Positions 8,701-17,375 of a stretch of DNA of 64,000 nucleotides are shown piece after piece. The notes below the pieces were generated by a model. The model was not told where the DNA came from and did no database searches. It saw nothing but the letters and a program-made list of their open reading frames with translations. The translations under genes were made by a program, and so were the position numbers. The stretch spans positions 372,001 through 436,000 of the forward strand of contig JAEKKJ010000009.1 of assembly GCA_019510435.1 (NCBI GenBank), in the 5' to 3' direction. Source of the stretch: Caulobacterales bacterium. GTDB taxonomy: Bacteria > Pseudomonadota > Alphaproteobacteria > Caulobacterales > Caulobacteraceae. Each line of letters starts with the position of its first letter. Position 1 is the first letter of the stretch.

Positions 8701-8850
8701 GATTCAACACCCTGCGGACTCGACCAGGGGGTGGCTCAGCTTGAGTCCGATTCTCAAATCAGATTAACGATTCGAGCGATGGAGAGGCGTCCATTAACCG
8801 GTCTTAAAGGACGGTAGGGCAGGTTAACGCCCGATCCGTTCGGCGGATTC
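8701..8850. promoter_or_regulatory. ctrA promoter region with six GANTC sites and TTAA elements
   Basis: Six GANTC sequences, the CcrM methylation target, fall in 150 bp (8701, 8717, 8743, 8749, 8769 and 8846). The region also contains TTAA at 8764, the pair TTAACC-GGTC-TTAA (8794-8807, spacing 6 rather than the canonical 7) and GGTTAACG at 8822-8829. CtrA binds TTAA-N7-TTAA motifs and autoregulates in Caulobacter, where methylation state and GcrA also control ctrA transcription. The combination directly before ctrA strongly suggests conserved cell-cycle control here. Confidence 0.8.
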
Positions 8851-8894
8851 ACCAGAATTCGCAGGGCTGCTGGGGACGCGGGTAGGAGAGGCGA

Positions 8895-9590
8895 ATGCGC
8901 GTATTGTTGATCGAGGACGACAGCGCGACCGCGCAGAGCATCGAGTTGATGCTGAAGTCGGAGGGCTTCAACGTCTATACAACCGATCTCGGCGAGGAAG
9001 GCGTGGATCTGGGGAAGATCTACGACTACGACCTGATCCTCCTGGACCTGAATCTGCCGGACATGAGCGGCATGGACGTCCTGCGGACGCTGCGGGTCGG
9101 CAAGATCAATACTCCGATCATGATCCTGTCGGGCACGGCCGAGATCGAGACGAAGGTTAAGACCTTCTCCGGCGGCGCCGACGACTACATGACCAAGCCG
9201 TTCCATAAGGACGAACTGGTCGCCCGCATCCACGCTGTCGTGCGCCGTTCCAAGGGCCACGCCCAGTCGGTGATCAAGACCGGCGACATCGTCGTCAACC
9301 TTGACGCCAAGACCGTGGAAGTGAACGGCATCCGCGTGCATCTGACCGGCAAGGAATACCAGATGCTGGAGCTGCTCTCGCTGCGCAAGGGCACGACGCT
9401 CACCAAGGAAATGTTCCTGAACCACCTCTACGGCGGCATGGACGAGCCCGAGCTGAAGATCATCGACGTCTTCATCTGCAAGCTGCGCAAGAAGCTGGCG
9501 GCTGCGGCCGACGGCAAGCACCACATCGAGACCGTCTGGGGCCGCGGCTATGTGCTGCGCGACCCGATGGAAGGCGCCGTCGCCGCCTGA
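8895..9590 (+). CDS. ctrA: Cell-cycle response regulator CtrA
   Basis: 231 aa, an OmpR-type regulator. The receiver domain (1-120) has acidic residues D8/D9, phospho-acceptor D51 (in [10 protein letters not shown]), and a conserved Lys in TKPF. The winged-helix DNA-binding domain follows, including [16 protein letters not shown] and [12 protein letters not shown], with the distinctive CtrA ending [13 protein letters not shown]. The last residues are VAA, matching the AA degron recognised by ClpXP in Caulobacter. It is the master regulator of flagellar genes, chromosome replication and division in this order. A ribosome binding site AGGAGAGG precedes the ATG; a strong terminator follows. Confidence 0.98.
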   Translation: MRVLLIEDDSATAQSIELMLKSEGFNVYTTDLGEEGVDLGKIYDYDLILLDLNLPDMSGMDVLRTLRVGKINTPIMILSGTAEIETKVKTFSGGADDYMTKPFHKDELVARIHAVVRRSKGHAQSVIKTGDIVVNLDAKTVEVNGIRVHLTGKEYQMLELLSLRKGTTLTKEMFLNHLYGGMDEPELKIIDVFICKLRKKLAAAADGKHHIETVWGRGYVLRDPMEGAVAA

Positions 9591-9615
9591 TCGGCGCGGC
9601 ATCGCACCTCACGAG

Positions 9616-9648
9616 ACGCCCGCCCTCCCGGCGGGCGTTTTCGTTTTT
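9616..9648 (+). terminator. Rho-independent terminator of ctrA
   Basis: A perfect 9-bp stem ACGCCCGCC/GGCGGGCGT (9616-9624 with 9630-9638), 5-nt loop and the T-rich tail TTTTCGTTTTT just after the ctrA stop. It isolates ctrA from the downstream peptidase gene. Confidence 0.92.
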
Positions 9649-9693
9649 GGCGACGCGGGGTAGCGTCCTCCCAAAGCGTACGGGAGGGACGGC

Positions 9694-12081
9694 ATGGGGC
9701 GATTGCTGGCGCTGCTGGCGGCTCTCGTCGTAGGCAGCTGGATCGCGTTCACCAACGAGAAGCTGCCGGAGTCCCTGCCGGTCAGCACGCCGGCCACCGA
9801 GTTCGCCGGTGAGCGCGCCTTCGCCGACGTCAACTTCATGGGCCCCGTGCCCCACCCGATCGGCTCGCCCGCCAACGCCGCCGTGCGCGACGCCATCGTC
9901 GGGCGCATGCTGCTGCTGGGCCTCAATCCGCAGGTGCGGCCGGGCGTAGGCGTCCTGCAGTCCAAGCGGGCGCGCGGCTCGCTGATCGCCGCGCCCGTGG
10001 AGAATATCGTCGGCGTCCTGCCCGGCCGTGACCGCAACGCCCCCGCCATCGCCCTGATGGCCCACTACGACAGCGTGCCGGGATCGCCAGGCGCCGCGGA
10101 CGACATCATCGGCGTGGCCAGCGCCCTGGAGACCATCCGCGCCATCAAGGCCCGCGGCGTCCCGGCCCGCGACGTGATGGTGGTGATCACCGACGGGGAG
10201 GAGGCGGGCCTCCTGGGCGCCAACGCCTTCTTCCGCCGCGACCCGCTGTCGCGCCGCATCGGCCTGGTCTTCAACATGGAGGCCCGCGGCTCGGCCGGCC
10301 GCGCCCAGATGTTCCAGACCAGCCCTCAGAACGGCGGGCTGATCGACCTCTTCCAGCGGACGGCGCGCAAGCCCTCGTCCTCGTCGCTGGCGGTGCTGGT
10401 CTACGAGAAGATGCCCAACGACACCGACCTGACCGAGACGCTGAAGGCGGGGATCGCGGGACTGAACTACGCCATCATCGGCAGCCAGTTCGACTACCAC
10501 AGCCCCACCGCCACGCCGGAGAACCTCGACCGCGGCTCGCTGCAGGACATGGGAACCCAGGTGCTGGCCGCCGCGGGCGCCGCGGCCTTCGCGCCGCAGC
10601 TGCCCGCGCGGGCGCCCTTGCTCGTCTATTCCAACCTCTTCGGCGATGTGCTGATCGCCTATCCGGCCTGGGTGGGCTGGGTGATCATCGTCGCGGCCGC
10701 CCTGCTCCTGGCCTTCGCCGTGCGGCGTGCGCGGCTGGCCGGCGAGTTCCCCGCCGCCGACATCCTGCGCGGCATGGGCGCGCTGGCCTTCGGCGCCCTG
10801 GGCGCGGCGGCGGTGCTGGAGTTCGCCCGGCGGCTGACCGGCGCCTCCTTCGGCTACCTCGAACAGCGGTTCCTGCTGGCCCAGTCGCTGCGCTGGGAGT
10901 GGGCGGTGATGCTGATCGCCCTGGGCTTCCTGATGATCTCCGCCGAGGAGTTGGCGCAGAAGCAGCGCCGCTGGGTGGCCCTGGTGCCGCTGGCGGCGGG
11001 GCTGGCTTGTTCGGCGTTCGGCGAGTTCGACATGATCGGCGCGGTCTGCGGCGTGCTGGCGGCCGCGATCGGCATCTTCGCCTATGGCCGCGAGACCAGC
11101 CGCAAGGGCGCCTGGGCCGGCGCCCTGCTCCTCGGCCTGATCGTCACCGTCCTGCTCCAGGCGCTGGCGCCCGGCGCCGCCTATGTGGTGGCTTGGCCGC
11201 TGCTGGTCGGGACCCTGGGCGCGGCGGCGACGGCGCTGGGCGCGCGTCGTGGGATGATCGCCTTCTCGGTGCTCATGGCGCTGGCCGCCATCAGCCTGGG
11301 CTGGCAGGGCGGGCTCTCGCACTTCGCCTTCGAGGCGCTGGACCTTGTGCCGATCTTCGCCCTGCCGATGGTGACGGCCGGCCTCGTCCTCTGGCCCCTG
11401 GCCCAGCCGGAGCCGGGCCTGACCCCCGCGCGCTACGTGGGCATCGGGCTGCTGGTCGGGGGCCTGGCGCTGACCCTGATCGTGCGCTCGGCCGACCCCT
11501 GGAGCCCGCGCTACCCCGACATCAGCTACATCGGCTACACGGTCGACCAGGATATCGGCAAAGCCTGGCGCTTCTCCCCGCCGGAGACCTCCAGCGGCTG
11601 GGACGAGCAGGCCCTGCGCGGCGATGGCGGCCAGGTGGCCACCCTCACCCATTGGTCCTGGCGCAAGCCCATGCTGGCCGCGCCCGCCAGGGTCGTCACC
11701 GTCCCGCCGCCGGCCATCGACCTTGCCCGCACGGCCGCCGGCGGCCTGGCCCTCACCGCCGCCGCGCCGCCCGGCGCGCGGGTGCTGAACCTGCAGCTGC
11801 GGGCCAGCACGGTTGCACGGATCACCGCGGTGGCGGGCGTGGCGGACGACCTCGCCCTGCCGCCCGGCCAGTGGGTGCGGGTGCGCTGGATGGCGTCCAA
11901 GGGGCCGCTGGCCCTGGCGCTGCAGGCGGCTGGGCCCGGCCGTCTGGACGTCCGCTACGTGGCGGCCTTCGACGACTGGCCCAGGGACGTGGCCGCCCTG
12001 CCCCAGCGGCCGACGGACATCATGCCCTGGGACGACTCCGATTCCACCTTCGTGGCCGGGACCCGCGCCTACGCTTGGTGA
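9694..12081 (+). CDS. M28 family metallopeptidase with multi-pass membrane domain
   Basis: 795 aa. An N-terminal transmembrane helix (residues 3-20) precedes an M28 aminopeptidase-like domain: zinc ligands in ALMAHYDSVPGSPGAADD (His124, Asp136/137), the catalytic pair in ITDGEEAGLLGAN, the later Glu in NMEARGSAG and a His in FDYHSPTATPENLD. From about residue 300 the chain has about eight transmembrane helices, then a C-terminal soluble region of about 200 residues. This layout resembles bacterial relatives of ER metallopeptidase 1. The substrate is unknown; the peptidase domain is probably periplasmic. GGGAGGG precedes the ATG. It follows the ctrA terminator, so it has its own promoter. Confidence 0.88.
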   Translation: MGRLLALLAALVVGSWIAFTNEKLPESLPVSTPATEFAGERAFADVNFMGPVPHPIGSPANAAVRDAIVGRMLLLGLNPQVRPGVGVLQSKRARGSLIAAPVENIVGVLPGRDRNAPAIALMAHYDSVPGSPGAADDIIGVASALETIRAIKARGVPARDVMVVITDGEEAGLLGANAFFRRDPLSRRIGLVFNMEARGSAGRAQMFQTSPQNGGLIDLFQRTARKPSSSSLAVLVYEKMPNDTDLTETLKAGIAGLNYAIIGSQFDYHSPTATPENLDRGSLQDMGTQVLAAAGAAAFAPQLPARAPLLVYSNLFGDVLIAYPAWVGWVIIVAAALLLAFAVRRARLAGEFPAADILRGMGALAFGALGAAAVLEFARRLTGASFGYLEQRFLLAQSLRWEWAVMLIALGFLMISAEELAQKQRRWVALVPLAAGLACSAFGEFDMIGAVCGVLAAAIGIFAYGRETSRKGAWAGALLLGLIVTVLLQALAPGAAYVVAWPLLVGTLGAAATALGARRGMIAFSVLMALAAISLGWQGGLSHFAFEALDLVPIFALPMVTAGLVLWPLAQPEPGLTPARYVGIGLLVGGLALTLIVRSADPWSPRYPDISYIGYTVDQDIGKAWRFSPPETSSGWDEQALRGDGGQVATLTHWSWRKPMLAAPARVVTVPPPAIDLARTAAGGLALTAAAPPGARVLNLQLRASTVARITAVAGVADDLALPPGQWVRVRWMASKGPLALALQAAGPGRLDVRYVAAFDDWPRDVAALPQRPTDIMPWDDSDSTFVAGTRAYAW

Positions 12082-12110
12082 TCGCGGCTGAACCGGTTAT
12101 CCGGTTGGGC

Positions 12111-12461
12111 ATGAGCGGCGTGACGATCTACCACAATCCCGGCTGTGGCACCTCTCGGAACACCCTGGCCCTCCTGCGCGAAAAGGGGGTCGAGCCGACG
12201 GTGGTCGAATATGTGAAGGCGGGCTGGACCAAGCCCCAGCTCGAGGCCCTGCTGCAGCAGATGGGCTGCGGCGCCCACGACATCCTGCGCGTGCGCGGCA
12301 CCAACGCGGAAGAGCTGGGCCTGACGGCGCCCGGGGTCTCTGACGAGGCCCTGATCGCGGCGATGATCATCGAGCCGATCCTGGTCAACCGCCCGATCGT
12401 GGTCACCCCCAAGGGCGCCGCCCTATGCCGCCCGGCGGAGCTGGTGCTGGGCCTGCTCTGA
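12111..12461 (+). CDS. arsC: Arsenate reductase, glutaredoxin-coupled ArsC type
   Basis: 116 aa, matching the thioredoxin-fold ArsC/Spx family. The catalytic cysteine is in YHNPGCGTSRNTL (Cys12), followed by the conserved LRVRGTNAEELGL and NRPIVVTPKGAALCRP regions that hold the active-site arginines. The family reduces arsenate to arsenite with glutathione/glutaredoxin. No arsenite pump or ArsR regulator is adjacent, so it is a stand-alone copy of the kind common in proteobacteria. Its stop overlaps the start of the next gene (TGATG), suggesting coupled translation. Confidence 0.9.
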   Translation: MSGVTIYHNPGCGTSRNTLALLREKGVEPTVVEYVKAGWTKPQLEALLQQMGCGAHDILRVRGTNAEELGLTAPGVSDEALIAAMIIEPILVNRPIVVTPKGAALCRPAELVLGLL

Positions 12462-13273
12462 TGGCGCAGTTCGCCCGGCGCGAGGCGATAGCGGCCTTCC
12501 TGAAGGGCCACATCGACGGGTGGACCGAGACGCCGTCGGCGGACGACCTGTTCCACATGCTCAACGCCCTCTCCCGCTGGCGCTCGAACATGCTGGCGCG
12601 AACCTACGTCGCACGCGAAGGCGCCAAGATCCTGCAGGGCCCGTTCGCCGGCATGGCCTATGTGGACCACCCGATCGAGGGCGCCCTGATGCCCCGCCTG
12701 CTGGGCGCCTATGAGTCCGAGCTTCACCCCCACTTCGAAGCCATCTGCCCGCAGGTGGACTGCGTGATCGATGTGGGGTGCGCCGAGGGCTACTACGCGG
12801 TCGGCCTGGCCCACCGCTGGCCGAACCTCACCGTCTATGCCCACGACATCCTGGAGAGCGCCCAGGTGGCCTGCGCCGAATTGGCGGCGCGCAATGGCGT
12901 CAGCGCGCGGGTGGTTGTCGGCGGCGAGATGCAGCCTGAGGATTTCCAGGCCTATGCGGGGCGCCGGACCCTGGTGCTGGTGGACGCCGAGGGCGCCGAG
13001 GTCGACATCCTGCAGCCCGATCGCGCGCCGGCGCTCGCCTACATGGACATCATCGTCGAGACCCACGACGGCCTGCGGACGGGCGCCCTGGAGACCGTAC
13101 GAAGCCGATTTGCGGCGACCCACGACATCGTCAGGGTCGAACAGCAGCCGAAAGACCTGCAGATCCCCTGGTGGCTGCAGGAGCTGTCGCACCTGGACCA
13201 GCTGCTGGCGGTCTGGGAGTGGCGCTATTCGCCCACGCCCTGGCTGGTGATGCGGCCCAAATCCGCCGCCTGA
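12461..13273 (+). CDS. Class I SAM-dependent methyltransferase (FkbM-like)
   Basis: 270 aa. The Rossmann core is visible at CVIDVGCAEGYYAVGLA (motif I, about residues 104-120), followed by TVYAHDILES (acidic residue binding the ribose of SAM) and LVLVDAEGAEVDIL, resembling the D-x-E-G-x-E pattern of FkbM-type enzymes. The acceptor is unknown; members often methylate glycans or small molecules. The ATG overlaps the arsC stop; an upstream in-frame ATG at 12425 lies inside arsC and is less likely. Confidence 0.78.
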   Translation: MAQFARREAIAAFLKGHIDGWTETPSADDLFHMLNALSRWRSNMLARTYVAREGAKILQGPFAGMAYVDHPIEGALMPRLLGAYESELHPHFEAICPQVDCVIDVGCAEGYYAVGLAHRWPNLTVYAHDILESAQVACAELAARNGVSARVVVGGEMQPEDFQAYAGRRTLVLVDAEGAEVDILQPDRAPALAYMDIIVETHDGLRTGALETVRSRFAATHDIVRVEQQPKDLQIPWWLQELSHLDQLLAVWEWRYSPTPWLVMRPKSAA

Positions 13274-13372
13274 GCGCGGGCCGTCGAATTCGGATTTGCG
13301 GTACGGCCTGGCGGCGCCAAGATGCCGGCCGGACGGGCGCGCCAGACGCCCGCGATCTTGGAGGATCCCGGC

Positions 13373-14881
13373 ATGGCGGACGATCTCGCCCTCGCGCCCC
13401 TGATGCGCACCGACCCGGTCAGCACATCCAACGGTCCCGTCCGCGGTTACCGCGAGGACGGCCTGCAGGTGTTCAAGGGCCTGCGCTATGGCGCCCCGCC
13501 GACCGGGCTCGAGCGCTTCAAGCCGCCGCGTCCGCCAGAGCCCTGGACCGCGCCCGCTGACGCCGTCGCCTATGGCGCGCCGGCGATCCAGTCGGGCCTG
13601 GGCCCGGGGGAGCGCGGTTCCTCGGTCGGCGATCCGCCCGCTCCTGGGGAGCCCGACTGCTCGGAGGACTGCCTCTTCCTGAACGTCTGGACGCCCGGAT
13701 TGGACCCGGCCCGGCGGCCGGTCATGGTCTGGCTGCACGGCGGCGGCTTCGCCAACGGCTCCGGCGGCGCGGCCATGTACGACGGCGGCGCCCTCGCCCG
13801 CCGCGGCGAGGTGGTCACCGTGACCGTCAACCACCGCCTGAACGTCTTCGGCTACCTGCACCTGGCGGAGGCCTTCGGGCCGGACTACGCCCAGTCGGGC
13901 GTCGCCGGCATGCTGGACATCGTCCAGGCGCTCGAGTGGGTGCGCGACAATATCGAGGCGTTCGGCGGCGACCCGGACAACGTCACCATCTTCGGCGAGA
14001 GCGGCGGCGGCTGGAAGGTCAGCCTCTTGCTGGCCATGCCGTCCGCCCGCGGCCTCTTCCACAAGGCGGCGATCCAGAGCGGCCCCGGCCTCACGGCCAA
14101 ACCCCCTGAGGCGGCGGCGAAGACCACCCGGGCGTTGCTTGAGGCCCTGGGCGTCACGACCCCCGAGGCCCTGGCCGCCGTGCCCACCGCGGTGCTGTCG
14201 AAGGCCAGCGTCGCCGTGCCGGGCGAGATCATGCGCCTCTACACCCCCGTGCGGGACGGCGTCGCGATCCCCCGCGATCCGTTCGAGCCCGACGCCGCGG
14301 CGCTGAACGCCGACGTGCCCGTGCTGATCGGCACCAACAAGGACGAGACCACACTCTTCCTGCTGGGCCACCCGCGGTTCGGCCACTTCACGGACGAGGA
14401 CGTGGCGAAGCTGGCGCGGGACGCGGCGGGGGAGAAGGCCGAGGCGCTGCTGGCCGCCTTGCGCGAGGCCTACCCCGACTATTCGCCCACCCACCTCGGC
14501 GCCGCCTGCCAGACCGCCGCCGGCATGTGGATCGGCTCGGTCCGCCTGGCCGAGCGCAAGGCCGCGCTGGGGGCCGCCCCGGCCTATATGTACATGCTGA
14601 CCTGGGAGACACCGGTGGCGAAGGGCCGGCTGCGCAGCCCGCACGCGGTCGAGATCCCGCTGGTCTTCGACAATGTCGAGAAAGCCCGCAACTTCGTCGG
14701 CCGCGGCGACGAGCCCCAGAAGGTGGCCGACCAGATGAGCGAGGCCTGGCTGGCCTTCGCCCGCACCGGCGATCCAGGCTGGCCCGCCTACGAGCCGACC
14801 CACCGGACGACGAAGATGTTCGACCTGGAGAGCCGGATCGAGGACGACCCGCTCCGCGAAGTGCGGGCTGTCCTGAACTAG
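13373..14881 (+). CDS. Type B carboxylesterase/lipase
   Basis: 502 aa, typical for the type B carboxylesterase family. Visible landmarks are FKGLRYGAPPTG near the N terminus, the conserved SEDCLFLNVW block, the oxyanion-hole HGGGF, and the nucleophile elbow FGESGGG with Ser210. GESGGG replaces the more usual GESAGG. The acidic member is probably in NKDETTLF and the His in SPHAVEIP. No signal peptide is seen, so it is cytoplasmic. Start ATG 13373 is supported by GGAGG 8 nt upstream. The natural ester is unknown. It is convergent with the alcohol dehydrogenase. Confidence 0.9.
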   Translation: MADDLALAPLMRTDPVSTSNGPVRGYREDGLQVFKGLRYGAPPTGLERFKPPRPPEPWTAPADAVAYGAPAIQSGLGPGERGSSVGDPPAPGEPDCSEDCLFLNVWTPGLDPARRPVMVWLHGGGFANGSGGAAMYDGGALARRGEVVTVTVNHRLNVFGYLHLAEAFGPDYAQSGVAGMLDIVQALEWVRDNIEAFGGDPDNVTIFGESGGGWKVSLLLAMPSARGLFHKAAIQSGPGLTAKPPEAAAKTTRALLEALGVTTPEALAAVPTAVLSKASVAVPGEIMRLYTPVRDGVAIPRDPFEPDAAALNADVPVLIGTNKDETTLFLLGHPRFGHFTDEDVAKLARDAAGEKAEALLAALREAYPDYSPTHLGAACQTAAGMWIGSVRLAERKAALGAAPAYMYMLTWETPVAKGRLRSPHAVEIPLVFDNVEKARNFVGRGDEPQKVADQMSEAWLAFARTGDPGWPAYEPTHRTTKMFDLESRIEDDPLREVRAVLN

Positions 14882-14886
14882 CCCTT

Positions 14887-14909
14887 CCCTTCCCACGCGG
14901 TGGGAAGGG
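14887..14909. terminator. Hairpin between convergent genes, candidate bidirectional terminator
   Basis: A perfect 10-bp stem CCCTTCCCAC/GTGGGAAGGG with a 3-nt loop lies 5 nt after the carboxylesterase stop and about 20 nt after the end of the opposing alcohol dehydrogenase. No T-tract follows on either strand, so termination is inferred from position and stem strength. It may instead be a dispersed hairpin repeat. Confidence 0.45.
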
Positions 14910-14930
14910 GGGACCGCGGCCTGGCGAACC

Positions 14931-16013
14931 TTACGCGTCGAAGACGATCACCGAGCGGGCGACCGCGCCGGTCTTCATCTCCTCGAACGCCTCGTTGACC
15001 TGCTCCAGCTTGATGCGGCGCGAGACCATGTCGTCCAGGTGCAGCTTGCCGGCCATGTAGGCGTCGACCAGCCGGGGCATGTCCACCGGGAAGCGGTTGG
15101 AACCCATCAGCGAGCCCTGGATACGCTTTTCGCCCAGGAAGGCCGCGCCCATCAGGCTGATGGTCTGGCCCACCGGGATCATGCCGATCACATTGGCCGT
15201 GCCGCCGCGGCGCAGCATGTTGAAGGCCTGCTCGGCCGTCTTGGCCAGGCCGATCGCCTCAAAGCTGTGCTGCACGCCGCCGGAGGTCAGGTCCATGACC
15301 TGCTTCACCACGTCGTCGCCGCCCAGCAGGAAGTCGGTGGCCCCCATGGACTTGGCGAGGTTCTCCTTACCGGCCGCCATGTCGATGGCGATGATCCGCC
15401 CGGCGCCGGCCATGGCCGCGCCGTTGATCGCCGCCAGACCCACGCCGCCGCAGCCGATCACGGCCACGCTGTCGCCCGGCCGCACGTTGGAGGTGTGGAT
15501 CACCGCGCCGACGCCGGTCATCACGCCGCAGCCGATCAGGGCGGCGCGGTCCAGCGGCATGTCCTTGCGGATGGCCACGCACGCGTGCTCGTGGATCAGC
15601 ATCTGCTCGGCGAAGCTGGAGAGGTTCAGGTACTGCACCATCGGCCCCTTGGCCGAGGTGATCCGCGGTTCGGCGTCCGGGCCGCGCTTGGTGTCGGGCG
15701 ACACGCACAGGCTCATGTGACCGGTCAGGCAGTGCTCGCAGTGGCCGCAGAAGGCCGACAGGCAGGTGATCACATGGTCGCCCACCTTCACCGTGCGCAC
15801 CTCGGACCCGATCGCCTCGACGACGCCGGCGCTCTCGTGGCCCAGCACGGCCGGCAGCGGGTGGGGATACTTGCCCTCCACGAAGTGCAGGTCGGAGTGG
15901 CAGACGCCGGCGGCGGCGGTGCGGATCAGCACCTCGTGCGGGCCCGGCTTGGAGATCTGCACATCCTCGATCAGAAGCGGCTTGCCCACCTCACGCAGCA
16001 CAGCAGCCTTCAT
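14931..16013 (-). CDS. Zinc-dependent alcohol dehydrogenase (MDR superfamily)
   Basis: 360 aa. Catalytic zinc ligands are visible in GVCHSDLHF and GHESAG, and the structural zinc site in CGHCEHCLTGHMSLC. The nucleotide-binding motif is GCGGVGLAAING (about residues 178-190), followed by an acidic residue in IAIDMAAG, which favours NAD. The structural-zinc loop and overall length fit class III-like/long-chain Zn alcohol dehydrogenases that oxidise primary alcohols to aldehydes. It is monocistronic here. A role downstream of the CYP153A hydroxylase is possible but not shown. Confidence 0.9.
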   Translation of the reverse strand: MKAAVLREVGKPLLIEDVQISKPGPHEVLIRTAAAGVCHSDLHFVEGKYPHPLPAVLGHESAGVVEAIGSEVRTVKVGDHVITCLSAFCGHCEHCLTGHMSLCVSPDTKRGPDAEPRITSAKGPMVQYLNLSSFAEQMLIHEHACVAIRKDMPLDRAALIGCGVMTGVGAVIHTSNVRPGDSVAVIGCGGVGLAAINGAAMAGAGRIIAIDMAAGKENLAKSMGATDFLLGGDDVVKQVMDLTSGGVQHSFEAIGLAKTAEQAFNMLRRGGTANVIGMIPVGQTISLMGAAFLGEKRIQGSLMGSNRFPVDMPRLVDAYMAGKLHLDDMVSRRIKLEQVNEAFEEMKTGAVARSVIVFDA

Positions 16014-16144
16014 CGCGTCTTCCCCTGTTCCTCGTTGGATTTGGCAAGAGACTTATCGTCGTTCAGATGGGCGTGGGAAGCCCCTATCCGCCGCAAATCG
16101 CATCGCGCCTCGACAAGGCCGCAACGGGCTTTCATCTAGGGGCC

Positions 16145-17365
16145 ATGGACGCCGCCCCCGTCGCCAAGGCCGTCACGCCGCTGGACGTGTTCTTCGCGTT
16201 CCTGAAGCAGGGGCTGACAGCGTTCGGCGGGCCGGTGGCGCACATCGGCTACTTCCGGCGCGAGTTCGTGGAGCGGCGCGGCTGGATCTCCGAGGCCGCC
16301 TTCGCCGACCTCTTGGCGCTGTGCCACTTCCTGCCGGGGCCGGCGTCCAGCCAGATGGGCATGGCCATCGGCCTGCGGCAGGCGGGCCTGGCCGGCGCCC
16401 TGGCGGCGTTCGCCGGCTTCACCCTGCCGGCCGCGGTGGCGATGCTGGCCTTCGCGGAGTTCGCGCCGGGCCTGCGCGGCCTGATCGGCGACGGCTGGAT
16501 GCACGGGCTGCAGGTGGCGGCCGCGGCCGTGGTGGCCCAGGCGGTGGTGCAGATGGCCCGCACCTTGGCGCGCGGGCCGATCCGGGCCGGCATCGCCATC
16601 GGCGCGGCGGCCGGCCTCTTCCTCGTGCGCGACTCCGCGGCGGCCCAGGTGGCGGCGCTGGCGGTGGGCGGCGCGTTCGGCCTGGCGCTGCTGCGCGAGG
16701 AGCCCTCGCCCCCGTCCGACACGGCGGACGCCGCGCCCACCGTCGACCGCGACAGCGCCCTGATCGCCCTCGGCCTCTTCGCGGCGCTGCTGGTCGCCCT
16801 GCCCTTCCTGGCCGGATGGCTGCGCAATCCGGGCCTGGGCCTGGCTAGCGTGTTCTACCGGATCGGCGCCCTGGTGTTCGGCGGCGGCCATGTGGTGCTG
16901 CCGCTGATGGAGCGTGAAGTGGTGGCCCGCGGCTGGCTGGACCAGGATACCTTCCTGGCCGGCTATGGGTTCGTGCAGGCCTTGCCCGGGCCGCTGTTCA
17001 GCGTCTCGGCCTATGTGGGCGCGACCCAGTCCTACGGGCCCATGGGGGTGACGGGCGGGCTGATCGCCCTGTTCGCGATCTTCCTGCCCAGCCTGCTGCT
17101 GGTGATCGGCGTGCTGCCGTTCTGGGACCAGCTGAAGCGGGAGGGCTGGGCGCGGGGCCTGGTGGCCGGCGTCGGCGCAACCGTCGTGGGCGTGCTGGCC
17201 GCGGCGCTGTGGGACCCGGTGCTGATGACCGCCGTCCACCGCCGGGCCGACTGGGCCCTGGTGGCGGCCGCCTTCATCTTCCTGCAGATCGCCAAGGCGC
17301 CGCCGTGGCTGGTGGTCCTGGGCTTCGCCGGCGCGACCGGATTCTTCCTGCCGCAGTCGATCTAG
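16145..17365 (+). CDS. chrA: Chromate transporter ChrA
   Basis: 406 aa, the length of long-chain CHR transporters, which consist of two homologous halves. The first begins LDVFFAFLKQGLTAFGGPVAHIGY and contains HFLPGPASSQMG; the second begins LASVFYRIGALVFGGGHVVLPLM and contains QALPGPLFSVSAY, so the FGG and PGP motifs appear twice. There are about ten hydrophobic segments. The family exports chromate by proton-linked transport. I chose ATG 16145, where homology begins. No chrB regulator or other chromate gene is adjacent. Confidence 0.93.
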   Translation: MDAAPVAKAVTPLDVFFAFLKQGLTAFGGPVAHIGYFRREFVERRGWISEAAFADLLALCHFLPGPASSQMGMAIGLRQAGLAGALAAFAGFTLPAAVAMLAFAEFAPGLRGLIGDGWMHGLQVAAAAVVAQAVVQMARTLARGPIRAGIAIGAAAGLFLVRDSAAAQVAALAVGGAFGLALLREEPSPPSDTADAAPTVDRDSALIALGLFAALLVALPFLAGWLRNPGLGLASVFYRIGALVFGGGHVVLPLMEREVVARGWLDQDTFLAGYGFVQALPGPLFSVSAYVGATQSYGPMGVTGGLIALFAIFLPSLLLVIGVLPFWDQLKREGWARGLVAGVGATVVGVLAAALWDPVLMTAVHRRADWALVAAAFIFLQIAKAPPWLVVLGFAGATGFFLPQSI

Positions 17366-17375
17366 CTGGGGTCCG

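Noticed and set aside
9472..11652. A 726-codon open frame on the minus strand opposite ctrA and the M28 peptidase
   Set aside because: Its translation is a shadow of the GC-rich plus-strand genes: composition dominated by Arg, Gly, Gln and His, with no domain pattern, while the plus strand has clear CtrA and M28 motifs.
12128..14896. A 922-codon open frame on the minus strand opposite arsC, the methyltransferase and the carboxylesterase
   Set aside because: The opposite strand carries three well-supported genes with catalytic motifs; the long frame results from few stop codons in high-GC antisense DNA.
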